Below, piece by piece: positions 53,334-64,000 of a stretch of DNA of 64,000 nt. The stretch spans positions 11,768,952 to 11,832,951 of the forward strand of contig JBCNJP010000006.1 in NCBI GenBank assembly GCA_039602395.1, in the 5' to 3' direction. This stretch comes from Deinandra increscens subsp. villosa (lineage: Eukaryota > Streptophyta > Magnoliopsida > Asterales > Asteraceae). Numbering within the stretch: the first letter of the stretch is position 1; each line of letters starts with the position of its first letter. A model generated the notes under the pieces. The model was not told where the DNA came from and did no database searches. It saw only the letters and a list, made by a program, of their open reading frames with translations. Position numbers and translations under genes: made by a program.

Positions 53334-55945
53334 ATGGCATCCGGTACCAATGTTGCTGACACTGAAAGCATTGCTCCAAACCGACCACCGAGACTGATCA
53401 ACGGAGATAATTTTGAAGACTGGAAACGATGTCTGAAATCGTTCTTTCTGTACACCGATTACAATCAATGGTTGTCAATCGTCAACGGACCTCATGTTCC
53501 AACCACCACTACTGGTGAAGTAACCCAGATCAACACCACTCCGTCTTCCTTTACTGAGAAGGATTTGAAACTTATTGATCGAGATCAAAAGGCTCTTGGT
53601 GCTCTTTCTCTCTGATTGTCGCAAGAAATCTACAATCGTTTCGCTGAGCACTCTGATGCAAAAAGTTTGTTTGACGCTCTTTGTGAGTTTTATGACGGTA
53701 ATGAAGATCTTGTGAAGGACAAAGAAGCCCAAACAACTAAAGAATTCAATTCGTTCACTAGCATGAAGAATGAAAAGTTAATTGATTTGACAAACCGTTT
53801 TCTGACCGTGTCAAGCAATCTGAAGAAGTATGATTCACAACTCACTAACTCTGAACAAATCAAGAAGCTGCTGGATGCTCTGAACAAATCAAGAAACAAG
53901 AGAGGGGTTTCTCCGATTATAAGCTTATGGATGTAATTAACAAGCTTAAGTCATTTGAGCTTGATGTTCAAAGGAGAGAGTACAATCAAACCATGGGTCC
54001 TGCTAAAGTTTATTCTCCGAACTCGGCTCTCATCTCCACTGTTACACCCAAAGGAGCCTCATCTCAAATTCAATATGCTCATCTTGGGTCTGGTTCATCC
54101 TCAACCGCTTCTGCCGCTGCTCAGCAAACATCCCAGATCTCACCCGAATACATGGGATTGTTCTCATTGTTTACCAACAGTTATCAAGCTTTCGCTGCTG
54201 GAGAACTTCAAGGTTCGACTCTGACTGCTGAGGATATGTACCAAGTTGACCCAGATGATTTGGAAGAAACTGACCTAAAATGGCAAATGGCCATGTTGAC
54301 TGTTCGTGCTAGAAAGTTCTTCGAACGTACTGGGAGAAACACCTTCAAGAATCAAAATGGAAGAGTTGGATTCGATAAGGCTAAGCTAAGATGCTACAAC
54401 TGTAAGCAACTTGGCCATTTCAAAAGAGAATGCCCGAGTCCAATCGTCACTGAACCAACCTCTGAGCCTGCAACTCGAGTCATCCCGATCACCGACAAAG
54501 TTGAAGCCAAGCCAACCAAAGAAGTGGCTCTTCTGACTAACTTTGACTGGAGTTCGGAGGTCTCTGAAACTAAGGAAGCCATAAATCAACCTCTTGCGGC
54601 TCAAATTCATGAACAAACCAATGACCACACAGGTAACAGCTGTGAGAAGGGAGAAGCTGAGAAGAAGATGAATGAGAAAACGGCAAGCACACCCGCGTGC
54701 ACATGTGAAAAAGCTCTTGCTACAGAAAAGGTTATAATGGATCTTTCATATGAATCTGTTCAAGATATGTGCTCTCATCCTTGTAGAATTCGTTTGTTCG
54801 GCATCTATAAGGCCAATCGATTGTTGATTGAAAACAACAATGAATTAAAAACCATGAACGCTCAATTAAAAGAAAATGAAGCAAAATATTTTGTGAAATT
54901 AAACGAGGCAATGCATGAAAATGAACATTTAAAACAAACTCTTCTTGCTAAAAATGTCGAGTTAAACATGCTTTCTGAAAGAGTTACATTAGCCCGATTT
55001 GAAACCTCTCAACTTCAGACTAAGTTAGATAGATGGACCGTTTCTCAAATGAAAGTTGAAGAGATGCTCGTTAAACAACGAGGAGCTAGAATAAAAACCG
55101 GAATAGGTATGGAGGACAATGGGAATGTTTTTCCTAAAGTTTATCCTCCTCCAAGCACGCATTGTTATTCACCTACTCCGACACCTCATCCTCTAAATGA
55201 TTTAATTCCTAGTGGTGCTAACAGTCTGCATGCAGGTCTAGAAGGAGTGAACCATAAGGAGATCAGGGAGGATTTTGATAATGGATACGGTAACATAAGT
55301 GGGCATGGATGCAGTAGTCTTAATTCTAAGGAGTCTGTCTCAAGTAGTAGTTCTAATTCCAAGAAGTCTAGCTCAGACAGTAGTATAGCTAGTAGTTGTT
55401 CATCTTTAGATAGCAGTAGTGATGAGTCCGTGTCTGTTAATCAAGAAAGTTTTGTTTCAAATGAAAATGATCAATGTCTTGCAAGTACATCTCAAAATCG
55501 CTTCAACAAATTTCTTTCTAATCCAATTCCTTCCTTCACTCCAATACGAATTTCAAAACCTATCGAAAATCATGTTTCTCAAGAAAAGAAATCATCTTTG
55601 AAAACTAAACATGCCAAAACCGTTATCAAAATTAATACTGCAAATGTTTCAAATGATAAAACAAAGATGGATTTTGAAACCAACAGTGGTTCTGATTCTA
55701 ACACATCAGATTGTGAGGAGGAAAGGTTTTCAGAAACTTCCTCCTGCACAAGTCACAAATCTCACTGTTTCAGATGTGGTAAGGATGATCATGTTGTTAA
55801 GCATTGCAAAGAGAAATTAAATCGAACAAACCATGATAGATCCTTTGGCCACAAGGTAACCAGTTTTGTAAAACAATTCCTTGGGGGAAAACAGAAAGTT
55901 ACAAATCCCGGAATTGCAAAAGTCTGGGTACCTGTTATTAAGTAA
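53334..55945 (+). pseudogene. gag: element E Gag (one stop, one frame change)
   Basis: The ATG at 53334 begins MASGTNVADTES. The N-terminal domain has RPPRLINGDNFEDWKR and RFAEHSDAKSLFDALCEFY. TGA at 53613-53615; frame change near 53905-53930. First zinc knuckle CYNCKQLGHFKREC (54392-54433), coiled coil about 54820-55070, a Ser-rich region (55320-55420) and a second knuckle CFRCGKDDHVVKHC (55765-55807). It ends VWVPVIK and TAA at 55943-55945. Same design as A and C Gag. It binds RNA and forms the particle when intact. Confidence 0.85.
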
Positions 55946-55966
55946 TTTCTTGTCTTGTATTGCCAG
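55946..55966 (+). promoter_or_regulatory. candidate 3' splice site between gag and pol of E
   Basis: TTTCTTGTCTTGTATTGCCA and then G: a strong pyrimidine tract ending in AG at 55965-55966, directly behind the gag stop. Pol lies in the same frame as the second part of gag, so stop readthrough is the competing explanation. Confidence 0.4.
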
Positions 55967-58900
55967 GCACTCCCGAAGAACTCTACAAATAGCTATTGGC
56001 ATATTGATTCGGGATGCTCTCGGCATATGACAGGGTTGAAAGACCTGCTTACCAATTACAGGATCGTGGATGGTGGGTTTGTTTCTTTTGCAGGTGATAA
56101 GAGGGGTGGAAAGATGGTTGGACAAGGAGATATGTCATATGGATCTCTTACTTTGGAGCAAGTCAACTGTGTTCCCGAATTGCAGTTTAACCTTCTAAGT
56201 GTGTCACAAATCTGTGACAAGGATATACCTGTGCTGTTCAAATCAAATGAATGTCTGTTTCTCAAGCCTGAATTCAAAGTGCCCGAAGAGATGGTGGCGA
56301 TGTGTGCACCTCGCATCAATGACACTTACTTGCTAAATATGAAATCCACTGCATCTCACTCTTCCTCCATGACTTGCTTACTTTCAAAAGCTTCTGTATC
56401 TGAATGCTTCTTGTGGCATAGACGTTTAGGACACATAAACTTCAAAATTCTAAATAATCTTGTCAAAAACAATTTGGTCCGAGGTCTTCCGTTCAAAGAT
56501 TTTTCTGTCGTTGAAAAATGTCTTTCTTGTGCCAAGGGAAAACAACATAAAAAGCCACATAAGCCAAAAGTGGAAAATTCTATTTCAAGCCCCTTAGAAT
56601 TGCTTCACACTGATTTATTTGGACCTATTAGTGTTCAAAGTCTAGGTAAAAGGTCTTACTGTCTTGTTGTTACTGATGATTATTCCAGGTACTCTTGGGT
56701 TAGGTTCTTGAAGCAAAAGAGTGACACGACTGAAGCTTTACAGAATATTATCCTGTCCGTGGAAAGTTCAAGAAGTAAGAAAATCAAGGCAATAAGAAGC
56801 GACAATGGAACTGAATTTCGTAATCAGATCTTTGACTCTTTCTGCGCAAACAAAGGGATTCTTCGACAGTACAGTGCAGCAAGAACTCCATAGCAGAATG
56901 GAGTTGCTGAAAGGAAGAATCGTACACATGTGGAAGCTGCTCGTACAATGTTGATTGAGTCAAAGCTGCCGATTATCTTCTGGGCTGAAGCTGTGAACTG
57001 TGCGTCCTATGTGCTGAACCGTGTCCTTATCGTGAAGGATAAGATGAAGACGTCATATGAGCTATATCATGGAAGGAAGCCACTGATTGATTTCTTTAAG
57101 CCGTTTGGATGTTCGTGCACATTGCTGAATACCGAAGCTCAAATTACGAAATTTGGAGCCGTCTCTGATGAATGTTTCTTTATGGGGTATTCTTCTTCTC
57201 AAAAGGCTTATAGAGTTTATAACAAACGTACTCGAATTGTGCAGGAATCCTACTATGTTGACTGGCAAGAATCAAACACTCCCAACATCGGGTCTGGATC
57301 AGAATGGTTTTATGATTCAGATACTCTGTTCAAGTCATTCAATCTTCCTATCCTTGCTGAAGCAAATGATAATCCTCCTCTCGTCGTTATCACCCCTCAC
57401 TCCGAAATTCAACAACAAAACCTATCCTCATCCTCACAGCCTACCCATCAACCCGACTGTCCATCTTCCTCTCATGAATTATCCCATCAAACCTCCGAAC
57501 CCGCTCCCCTCAACCTTGGCTCAAATTTCAAAACCTTAAAAGATCATCCGCATGACCTCGTCATTGGTTTTATTACGGATGGAGTGAGGACTCGTCATCA
57601 GTCTGGATTGACCAATGAATGTTTGTTCGTGTGTTTTTTGTCTCAGATCGTTCCTAAAACTGTGGAAGAAGCTTTAGCAGATTCAAGTTGGGTGGACTCT
57701 ATGCAGTCTGAGCTGCAACAGTTCAGAAAGCTGAAGGTGTGGCAACTTGTGGATCTTCCAGAAAACAAGGTTCCAATTGGTACAAAGTGGGTATTCCGGA
57801 ACAAGCCAGACGATAGAGGTGTTGTGATTAGAAACAAGTCAAGACTCGTGGTTCAAGGTTTTTATCAAGAAGAATGAATTGACTATACCGAAGTGTTTGC
57901 ACCTGTTGCACGCATTGAGGCCATTCGTATTTTCTTGGCTCATGCTGCACATAAGAATTTCAAGGTGTTTCAAATGGATGTCAAGTGCGCTTTCTTATAT
58001 GGGGATATTGATGAAGAAATCTATGTGAATCAACCTCCAGGCTTCTAAGACCATGAATTTCCTGACAAAGTGTACAAGCTCGACAAATCTCTCTACGGTT
58101 TACATCAGGCTCCTAAAATTTGGTACGAGACTTTGACTCAATATCTTTTGGGTAAAGGATTTACACGTGGATCCATCGACATGACGTTGTTTAAGAAAGA
58201 GGTCTACGGCGAAGTGCTGATTGTTCAAGTGTATGTTGACGACATCATTATTGGTTCAACAAATGAGAAGCTGTGTCGCGAGTTTGAGGAAGTGATGAAG
58301 GAGAAATTCGAAATGAGTATGATGGGGGAAATGTGTTTCTTTCTTGGCTTCCAGGTGGAACAAAAGCCAGACGGTATTCTCATTCATCAAGAGAAGTACA
58401 TTCTGGAAATGCTGAAGAAATACAAGATGAAAGATGCTTTGGCTGAACTCACTCCTTTCACATCTCAGACATGTTTAACTCCCGACAGTCAAGGAAAGCC
58501 GGTCGACCCCAAGTATTATCGATCAATGATTGGGTCTCTTATGTATCTCACAGCCAGTCGTCCGGACATCACTTTTGCCGTATGCTACTGTGCTCGTTAT
58601 CAGGCTGACCCAAGGGAATCTCATGAAAAGGCCGTCAAGCGAATTTTCCATTATTTGAAGGGGTCATCAAGATTGGGTCTTTGGTATCCTAGGGGTGGAA
58701 GCTTTGAACTTCATGGAGGATGCCAGTTTCTGGGGGAATGCTTGGTTTCATGGCAAAGCAAAAAGCAAACAACTGTCTCCCTATCCACAGGTGAAGCTGA
58801 ATACATCGCCGCATCAAGTTGCTGTTGTCAAGTGCTGTGGATTCAACATCAGATGATGGATTATGGAATCAACTTCCTTCATACGCCGCTGTTCTGCGAC

Positions 58901-59116
58901 AACGAAGCCGCTGTTGGAATCTCCAAGAATCCGATTCATCATACGAGAACAAAGCACATCGAATCCAGGGTTCATGCAATCCGTGACGCTTAGGAAAAAG
59001 GGTTTATCGATGTTATTCCCATTGAAACCAAGGCCCAGAAAGCTGATATTTTTACCAAAACCTTTGATAAACCCCGCTTTTATGAGCTTATTAACATGTT
59101 GGGCATGATTTCTTAA
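55946..59116 (+). pseudogene. pol: element E Pol (protease, integrase, RT, RNase H), point stops
   Basis: One frame throughout with no indels. Protease active site DSGCSRHMTG is at 56006. GAG-pre-integrase has LWHRRLGHIN and CLSCAKGKQH. Integrase has HTDLFGP, RSDNGTEF and NGVAERKNR. RT has WVDSMQSELQQF, the VFQMDVKCAFLYGD block and the YVDD at 58232-58243. RNase H has VSLSTGEAEYIAAS and LFCDNEAAVGIS. It ends LGMIS and TAA at 59114-59116. Stops at 56891-56893, 57875-57877, about 58047 and 58991-58993 break it. Gene order with integrase before RT defines Ty1/copia. Confidence 0.92.
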
Positions 59117-60760
59117 AAAAATAATTAAAAAAAAAATAAAAAATAAATAAAAATAAATAAATAAATAAACACTTTTTAATTCATTTTGTCTTAAATTTTT
59201 TGTACATATTCCTTTAACTTTGTTTTATCTTAAATTTATCTTATTTAGATCTGCTTGCTAAATTCTCGCTTGTCTTGAAACAGGTGGCTGTCACAGTTAA
59301 GCGTGTTGATTGGCTAAATTCCAAAATCAAGAAATCAATGATCACGTCATCTACATTCACATGATTTTTGGGCAATCATCACTCGATATGATCCAGGGAG
59401 TACATTTGTTACATTTATCATGCATTTCTCTCATAACTGCTACTAATGTCTTTATTGCTATCTTGTGGGGGAAATTGGGGGTAAATCACTCTAAACCTGC
59501 TTAAATCTCATGAAATCTTTCTCAAATTATCTCCTCTCACTCATGTATTCGAAGAGGGTTCCTTGTCAAAATATTTTCTTCGAAAGTGTCTCCTTTCAAG
59601 GGTTTTTCAAATTTGTGTCAAGTATCGATCGAATCATTTTGTTTTCCGTTTTCTTTTTTAATTTGCTTATTGAAAAATCAAAAATAGAGTATTTGTGGAT
59701 TTTGGGGGAAAAATAAACTAATCAGAATATTTGGTAAATAAATAAATTAAAAAAAAAATTCAAAAATTCTTGAATGAGAAATTGATCCGACCATGTGTGA
59801 AATGATTGTACATCAACATGCGTTATCTGCCGTGGATAGAGTAGAAATAAAAGCTGTATTGTGCTTGTATGATCTTTGGGTGTGCATGACTAATATGATA
59901 TCTATGAGTAGGATATAAACATAAAGCTTGCCTGATATACTCTAGTTTTCATTTCTTGATAAGTGTTGCAAAGATTCTGAAAGTAAGAGATGTTCTGATG
60001 TACGCATGCTTTGCAAATAAGGCTTTATGCCATTTTTTACACTCAACTCAGTGGGTCTTCTTTGCGTGCTTTTGAGGCCGACCTGATCACCTGCTGATTG
60101 AGTTTCTGCTTTATTTTCTTGGTGTTTAGTATATATCATCGGACTTTCTCTGCGTGCCGATAAGGCCGACCTGATTGTTGTTGATATATACGTCTTCTGC
60201 TTTATTTTTTATTTTTTATTTTCCTAAGTGCATCGGGCTCTCTCTGCGTGCTTAGCGGCCGACCTGACTGCTGTTCACTTAGGGTTCTGCTTTATTTTTG
60301 CATGAAAAATCATGAACGTATATCTCATTTTAAAAAGATAAGAAAAATCAAGATGAATATGATGATTTGTTAACTTCTTTGATAGAGTGAGGCTGAGTGA
60401 TCAGTGCATGATTAATACACCTTAAGCATATCCAAAAATGTTAAATACTATTAGTGCATGCTTAAAATCAATGTGATGCATTCGGGATCTGCTTGACTTG
60501 CATGCTGATTAAGTTTGAAATTGAAATGTGTATGATGCGTATTGGTTTATATGATCTCACGTCCGAATCTTTCTCAAAATTAAAATAGAGTTTGTTTGTA
60601 TTGTCGTTTTACATTTCTTATTGGAAAACTTAAAAAGATTTTCTTTCTGCGTTATTTTTGATAAGATCGATACTTTGTGAAGTGTATGATGCTTGTGTGA
60701 GTTTGACGGCATTTGCAAAATTTCAAAATCGTAAATGAGTCAAAATTAAATTTTTTAGGG
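59117..60760 (+). other. element E 3' non-coding block after pol
   Basis: An A-rich run (59117-59170), G-rich tracts TGGGGGAAATTGGGGG (59466-59481) and GGGGGAAAA (59703-59711), a GAGAAATTGATCC segment, three stem-loops (60045-60283), and a second AAAATAGAGT block near 60583. Homologous to the 3' blocks of A and C, but here followed by ORF2 rather than by an LTR. Confidence 0.75.
60045..60283 (+). ncRNA. three tandem stem-loops in the 3' block of E
   Basis: E1 (60045-60104) is closed by AACTCA and TGAGTT, E2 (60129-60191) by a perfect 10-bp stem GTATATATCA and TGATATATAC, and E3 (60223-60283) by CCTAAGTG and CACTTAGG. The core in E2 is ATCGGACTTTCTCTGCGTGC then GGCCGACCTGATTGTTGTT. Spacers are TTCTGCTTTATTTT. 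The outer-stem sequences differ from those of A and C while pairing is kept. Confidence 0.7.
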
Positions 60761-61600
60761 TTTCAGCGAAACTGCTGTTTCGCCTGATTAGTTTCGCCGT
60801 ACACGCTCTCATCGAACTTATATTTTCGATGTCGGCGAAATTAATCAGTTTGATCAAAAGGGTTCGAGCGAATATGCTCTTTCGCTATGGCGAAACTGCT
60901 GTTTCGCCCAAGCAAAACTACGGGCGAAACTGTGTTGATATTTATACCCGTTATCGAGAATCTCTGTCTTTATCTCAAACCATTACCGAGAAAACCTGCA
61001 AACCCTAACTCTCACGCGAAACTCATACTTTCGCCTTAACTATATTATTTGCTCATCGAGAAATACCGATATCAGTTAAAGGTGAGCATGTCTCTTGGTC
61101 ATATCATCGGTTTATCGCGTCCAAAATCTGCAACTTTTTGGGGTTTTTAAGCAAAATCGGCGTCAAGGGTTTCTCGGTCCCCATTAATCCTATGTTAAAA
61201 CCATTTTGAACCAACACTATACTTGATTGAATGTTTTAGGTGTTCGCTGTTGGTTTTGATTGCAAAAATTGTGCTTAAAAACGATTATCGGACTTTTGAA
61301 TTCGTACAGTCGCGTCCAGCGAAACTGTATGTTCATCTAGTGAAACTGAACGAAAGTTCATCTGTCACGAGCGAAACTGTTCAGCGATTATGCCCAAATT
61401 TCGCTGACAATGTCGCCGAGGTTCCTAGCGAAACTGTTGTTTCGCCTTCAGCGAAACTACAGTCTCGCAGCGAAACTGCAGTGTCTCGGCGAAACTGACC
61501 TCGTCAGTATCGCTACGACCAATGTCGCGAATCTATTTGTTTCGCCGTGTGCGACACTATGGTTTCTTAGCAAAACTATTATTTCGCAGCGAAATTAACA
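60761..61600. repeat. AGCGAAACTG word array upstream of ORF2 of E
   Basis: At least ten exact GCGAAACT words, many inverted TTTCGCC forms, and GAACGAAAGTTCATC near 61348. The region has a 5' untranslated character (AACCCTAACTCTC near 61000). Together with 52895-53280 it brackets the E coding region. Confidence 0.85.
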
Positions 61601-61666
61601 TTTTTTAAATATATTTTAATTTAAGTTCGGTTTAACTTACAAAATCTCGGTTTCATACGCAGAAAA

Positions 61667-64000
61667 ATGTCAGCTTTTTAGCATGAGCCACGAAGCAACG
61701 TAACGGCATTTCTGGATGATAAAACTGAAAAGGCCATCGGATTTAGAGACTGTATTGCATGGCTGAAGAAGTCGTGCATCTTTCATGCAATTTCACATAT
61801 GCCGATAATTGATGAAAGATATATCCGAGATTTCTGGCTCACGGCCGAGTATGATGTAAGGGCCAAACCAGAATGCATCCGAGCCAAGATTATGCAGAAG
61901 AACATTGTGATCACCATGAAATCTATAGCTGAAGCTCTTAAACTCGAAGATGATGTTGGTGAAGTAACAAAGCTGAAAGAACTGGATGTTTTAAGAGGTT
62001 TTGAGAGAGACATGGGCTATGACGGAGGAGATTTGTGGAAGAACAAGAAGGAGATAAAGAAATCTTTGATGTCCAAAGAATGGAGATATATTGCACATGT
62101 TTTCATTTCCTGCCTTGATGACCGGCCGAAAGGAGGTTCTGATGGTCTGAACTTGATCTGGGCCGAGGCCATGCTGTTGGTTTGTAAAGGAAAGAAGGCC
62201 AATATTCCTCAGAGAATCTTTGATGCAATGGTCTCAAACATTCAAGCTCTGAAGAAGTCAAGATGGCTACTGTATCCGAGGTTTCTTCAAATGATAACTG
62301 AACATTTAGAGCCGGAATTGCCAAAACTGGGTACGGCTCTCATTGTAAATCCAATGCACCCAAGGATTTTGTCTGATTGTGCTGCTAAGAGACCTGATTT
62401 CTCTGGGTATACTACCTACCTGATGAAGCACATGTACCCAGAGAAGAGGTATGAATATTGAATCTGAGAACAAAAGAAGAAATGACGGGAAAGAATCTGA
62501 GAATGTTAAGGGTAAGAGGAAACCATATGTAAGAAGCTCTGGAAAGGAACCAGCTGATGAAATTGAAGATGAGCTTGAAAATCTGACACAACAAGAGAAG
62601 AAGTCAAAGCAAAAACAGAGTGCCACTGCTGATGAAGAAATGAGGGCAACCAAGAAAAGGAAGGTTGATCCCAGATTAGAATTTGATGAAGATGTCATTC
62701 GAGGTGTAAATACCTCCTTGGCCAACGAACTAGGGATGATCAAGACCAAACTTGTCAATTCTGAGATTAGAGAAAAGGAGAAGGATAAGCAGATCCAGAA
62801 ACTGAATGAGATTATTGTGAAGCAATCTTCAATGATCCAATCCCTGCTGATAGATATGAATGAGATTAAGAAGCATCTAGGGTTGCCTGTTCAGTTGAGC
62901 GAAGCTGAGATTGACTCAATGACTGATATTTCAAAGTTTACAACAGGAGGAGAAGGTGGTAGTGGTACTGGTGGATCTGGAGGAGCAGGTGGAAGTGGTA
63001 ATGGTGGTAATGAAGAAGCTGGTGGTAGTGGTGCTGTAAATGATGAAGATCTTGATGCAATCAATGTGAGTGATGTAAATCTTTATAGTTTTGAAACAGA
63101 CAAACAACCAGAGATCGTTCAAGCACAATTCCTCCACCTGATTGATAAAAGTGATGAAGAGGCTGAAATTGGTGATCTTTCAGAGCCTGAAAACTACTCC
63201 TTGACTGAAAATTCCTTGACATATCAAGCAAAAATCAGCTCTGTCAGTCAAGAAGTTATTGAGTTGAGAAGAGAAGAATGGTTCACCAAGCCTGAAATTG
63301 AAGATCAGACTCCTTTATTTCAAAATATCTCTCAACCGAGGAGAAAAGAGTCTGATCGTCAGATCATAAGCTGGAAATTCAATGCAGCTATTCATGCCTT
63401 TATGATCAAGAGGAGAGGGGGCAGTATCTCATATATACATAAACGCGATAGTTTTTAAAACCTTGCCCATATGGGATCTGAGAAGGTTGGCTGAGCTCCC
63501 CCTTATTGATGAAGACCAAAGTGCAAGGGCAATAAATTTGAAAAAGATGCTGCAACAGGCTGCGAAAGATGACTTTGTGTCCTTTGGGTATATGAAAGGT
63601 GAAAGAAGGAAGTCAAGGACTGAAATTGATGAAACCACTGGAAAGCCCAAAGTTTACTTAAAGTTCAAACCTGCTAGAACTATGAACAGAGTCAGAATTC
63701 CAGATCAACAACTTTCAAGGCTACAGTTGTTCAGGAAATGGTTTTATGATAATCAAACAGGTGAGGCAGTGATCAGAATTGGAGAAGATGCTGAGATTAG
63801 CTTGTTTGACCCGATGGAAGTCTTTTCTTTTAGCAACGATGATTTAAAGACCTTGTGCGAGAATCCTATTAGGTGTGGGGCAGGAAATGACACAGCTGAA
63901 GAGGCAAATCTGTTTATGAGAGTTGCCAATAAAGCCCGGGGGATTATCAAAGAAATCAAGGATTTAGCACTGAAGGTAAGGGCTAGTGAAGACAAAATGG
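61667..64000 (+). pseudogene. element E ORF2, extra protein downstream of pol (broken, runs off the window)
   Basis: The ATG at 61667 follows an acceptor-like TTTCATACGCAG. TAG at 61679-61681. Part 1 to 62461 is the N-terminal domain: IRDFWLTAEYD, IAEALKLEDDVG, WRYIAHVFI, YPRFLQMI, alignable to B ORF2. Part 2 (shifted frame, about 62445-63458) has an NLS-like KKRKV near 62658, a coiled coil (IREKEKDKQIQKLNEII), a Gly-rich linker (about 62943-63040) and SWKFNAAIHAFMIKRRGG. Part 3 (third frame, 63460-64000) is open to the window end: LPIWDLRRLAELPLIDED and WFYDNQTGEAVIRIG. No membrane segment or signal peptide seen. The function is unknown; a nuclear role is inferred from KKRKV only. Confidence 0.7.

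Larger units (their letters stand above)
52268..64000 (+). mobile_element. element E: large Sirevirus-like Ty1/copia with ORF2, 3' end outside the window
   Basis: Order: 5' LTR, tRNA-iMet site, word-rich leader, gag, pol, structured 3' block, word array, ORF2, then the window ends. The 3' LTR is not included, so the exact LTR start (52268, 52281 or 52320) and the target duplication cannot be fixed. Gag and Pol are each broken by point stops, and Gag also by one frame change. It is the nearest relative with pol of gag-only elements A and C. Confidence 0.85.

Noticed and set aside
53613..58993. Stops in E gag and pol as programmed recoding sites
   Set aside because: They are four different sites with all three stop types inside conserved domains (integrase, RT, RNase H), as expected of decay; only the gag-pol junction stop recurs in other elements.
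61667..64000. ORF2 as a retroviral envelope
   Set aside because: No signal peptide, membrane helix or cleavage site seen; it has an NLS-like motif and coiled coil instead.

Overview
This 64 kb window is repeat-dominated plant nuclear DNA, most probably from a daisy-family (Asteraceae-type) eudicot. The evidence is tRNA-iMet-primed Ty1/copia elements of the Sirevirus kind, with a long coiled-coil Gag and an extra ORF after pol that I recall as common in Asteraceae genomes; a Tekay-type Ty3/gypsy chromovirus with 2.6 kb LTRs; a CACTA element; and a Helitron. I found no convincing host gene, rRNA or tRNA gene. A run of exactly 500 N (27653-28152) is an assembly gap.

Layout. 1-2399 is non-coding with a small direct repeat and a strong GC hairpin. 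2400-3138 is a short Helitron. 3280-27646 is a MITE-like inverted repeat around a GC minisatellite, split by a nested stack of retroelements. Outermost is element A (3760-27291, + strand, gag only). Inside A is element B (4724-22024, - strand, with gag, pol and an extra ORF2). Inside B are C (16403-20689, + strand, gag only, 5' end missing) and D (9575-about 12645, + strand, Ty3/gypsy, 3' end missing). After the gap come a CACTA element (28369-32143), unassigned DNA, and a gypsy LTR remnant H split by a young Tekay element G (34691-45326; LTRs almost identical, TSD ATGTC). Next are another gypsy LTR remnant I and a degraded copia F (46909-about 52267) that carries a solo LTR J (49330-49741, TSD GTGGC). 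Last is a large Sirevirus-like copia E (about 52281 to beyond 64000) with gag, pol, a structured 3' non-coding block, a word-repeat block and ORF2.

How the parts relate. A and C have Gag but no pol, yet keep the same roughly 1.3 kb 3' non-coding block that follows pol in E. That block holds three tandem stem-loops. Their outer stems differ in sequence between modules and elements but mostly stay self-complementary, which looks like covariation and suggests a conserved cis-acting RNA. B and E also share a second pattern: dense arrays of an element-specific 10-bp word (GATCGAAAAG in B, AGCGAAACTG in E) lie upstream of gag and again just upstream of ORF2. E's ORF2 carries an NLS-like KKRKV and a coiled coil, and I see no membrane segment. 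E's word array, including a stretch of about 100 bp, also occurs in the LTR of the unrelated Ty3 element G. These patterns are the best candidates for something undescribed. Most coding regions carry stops or frameshifts; C gag, D gag, G pol and the last part of E ORF2 are the long open frames.
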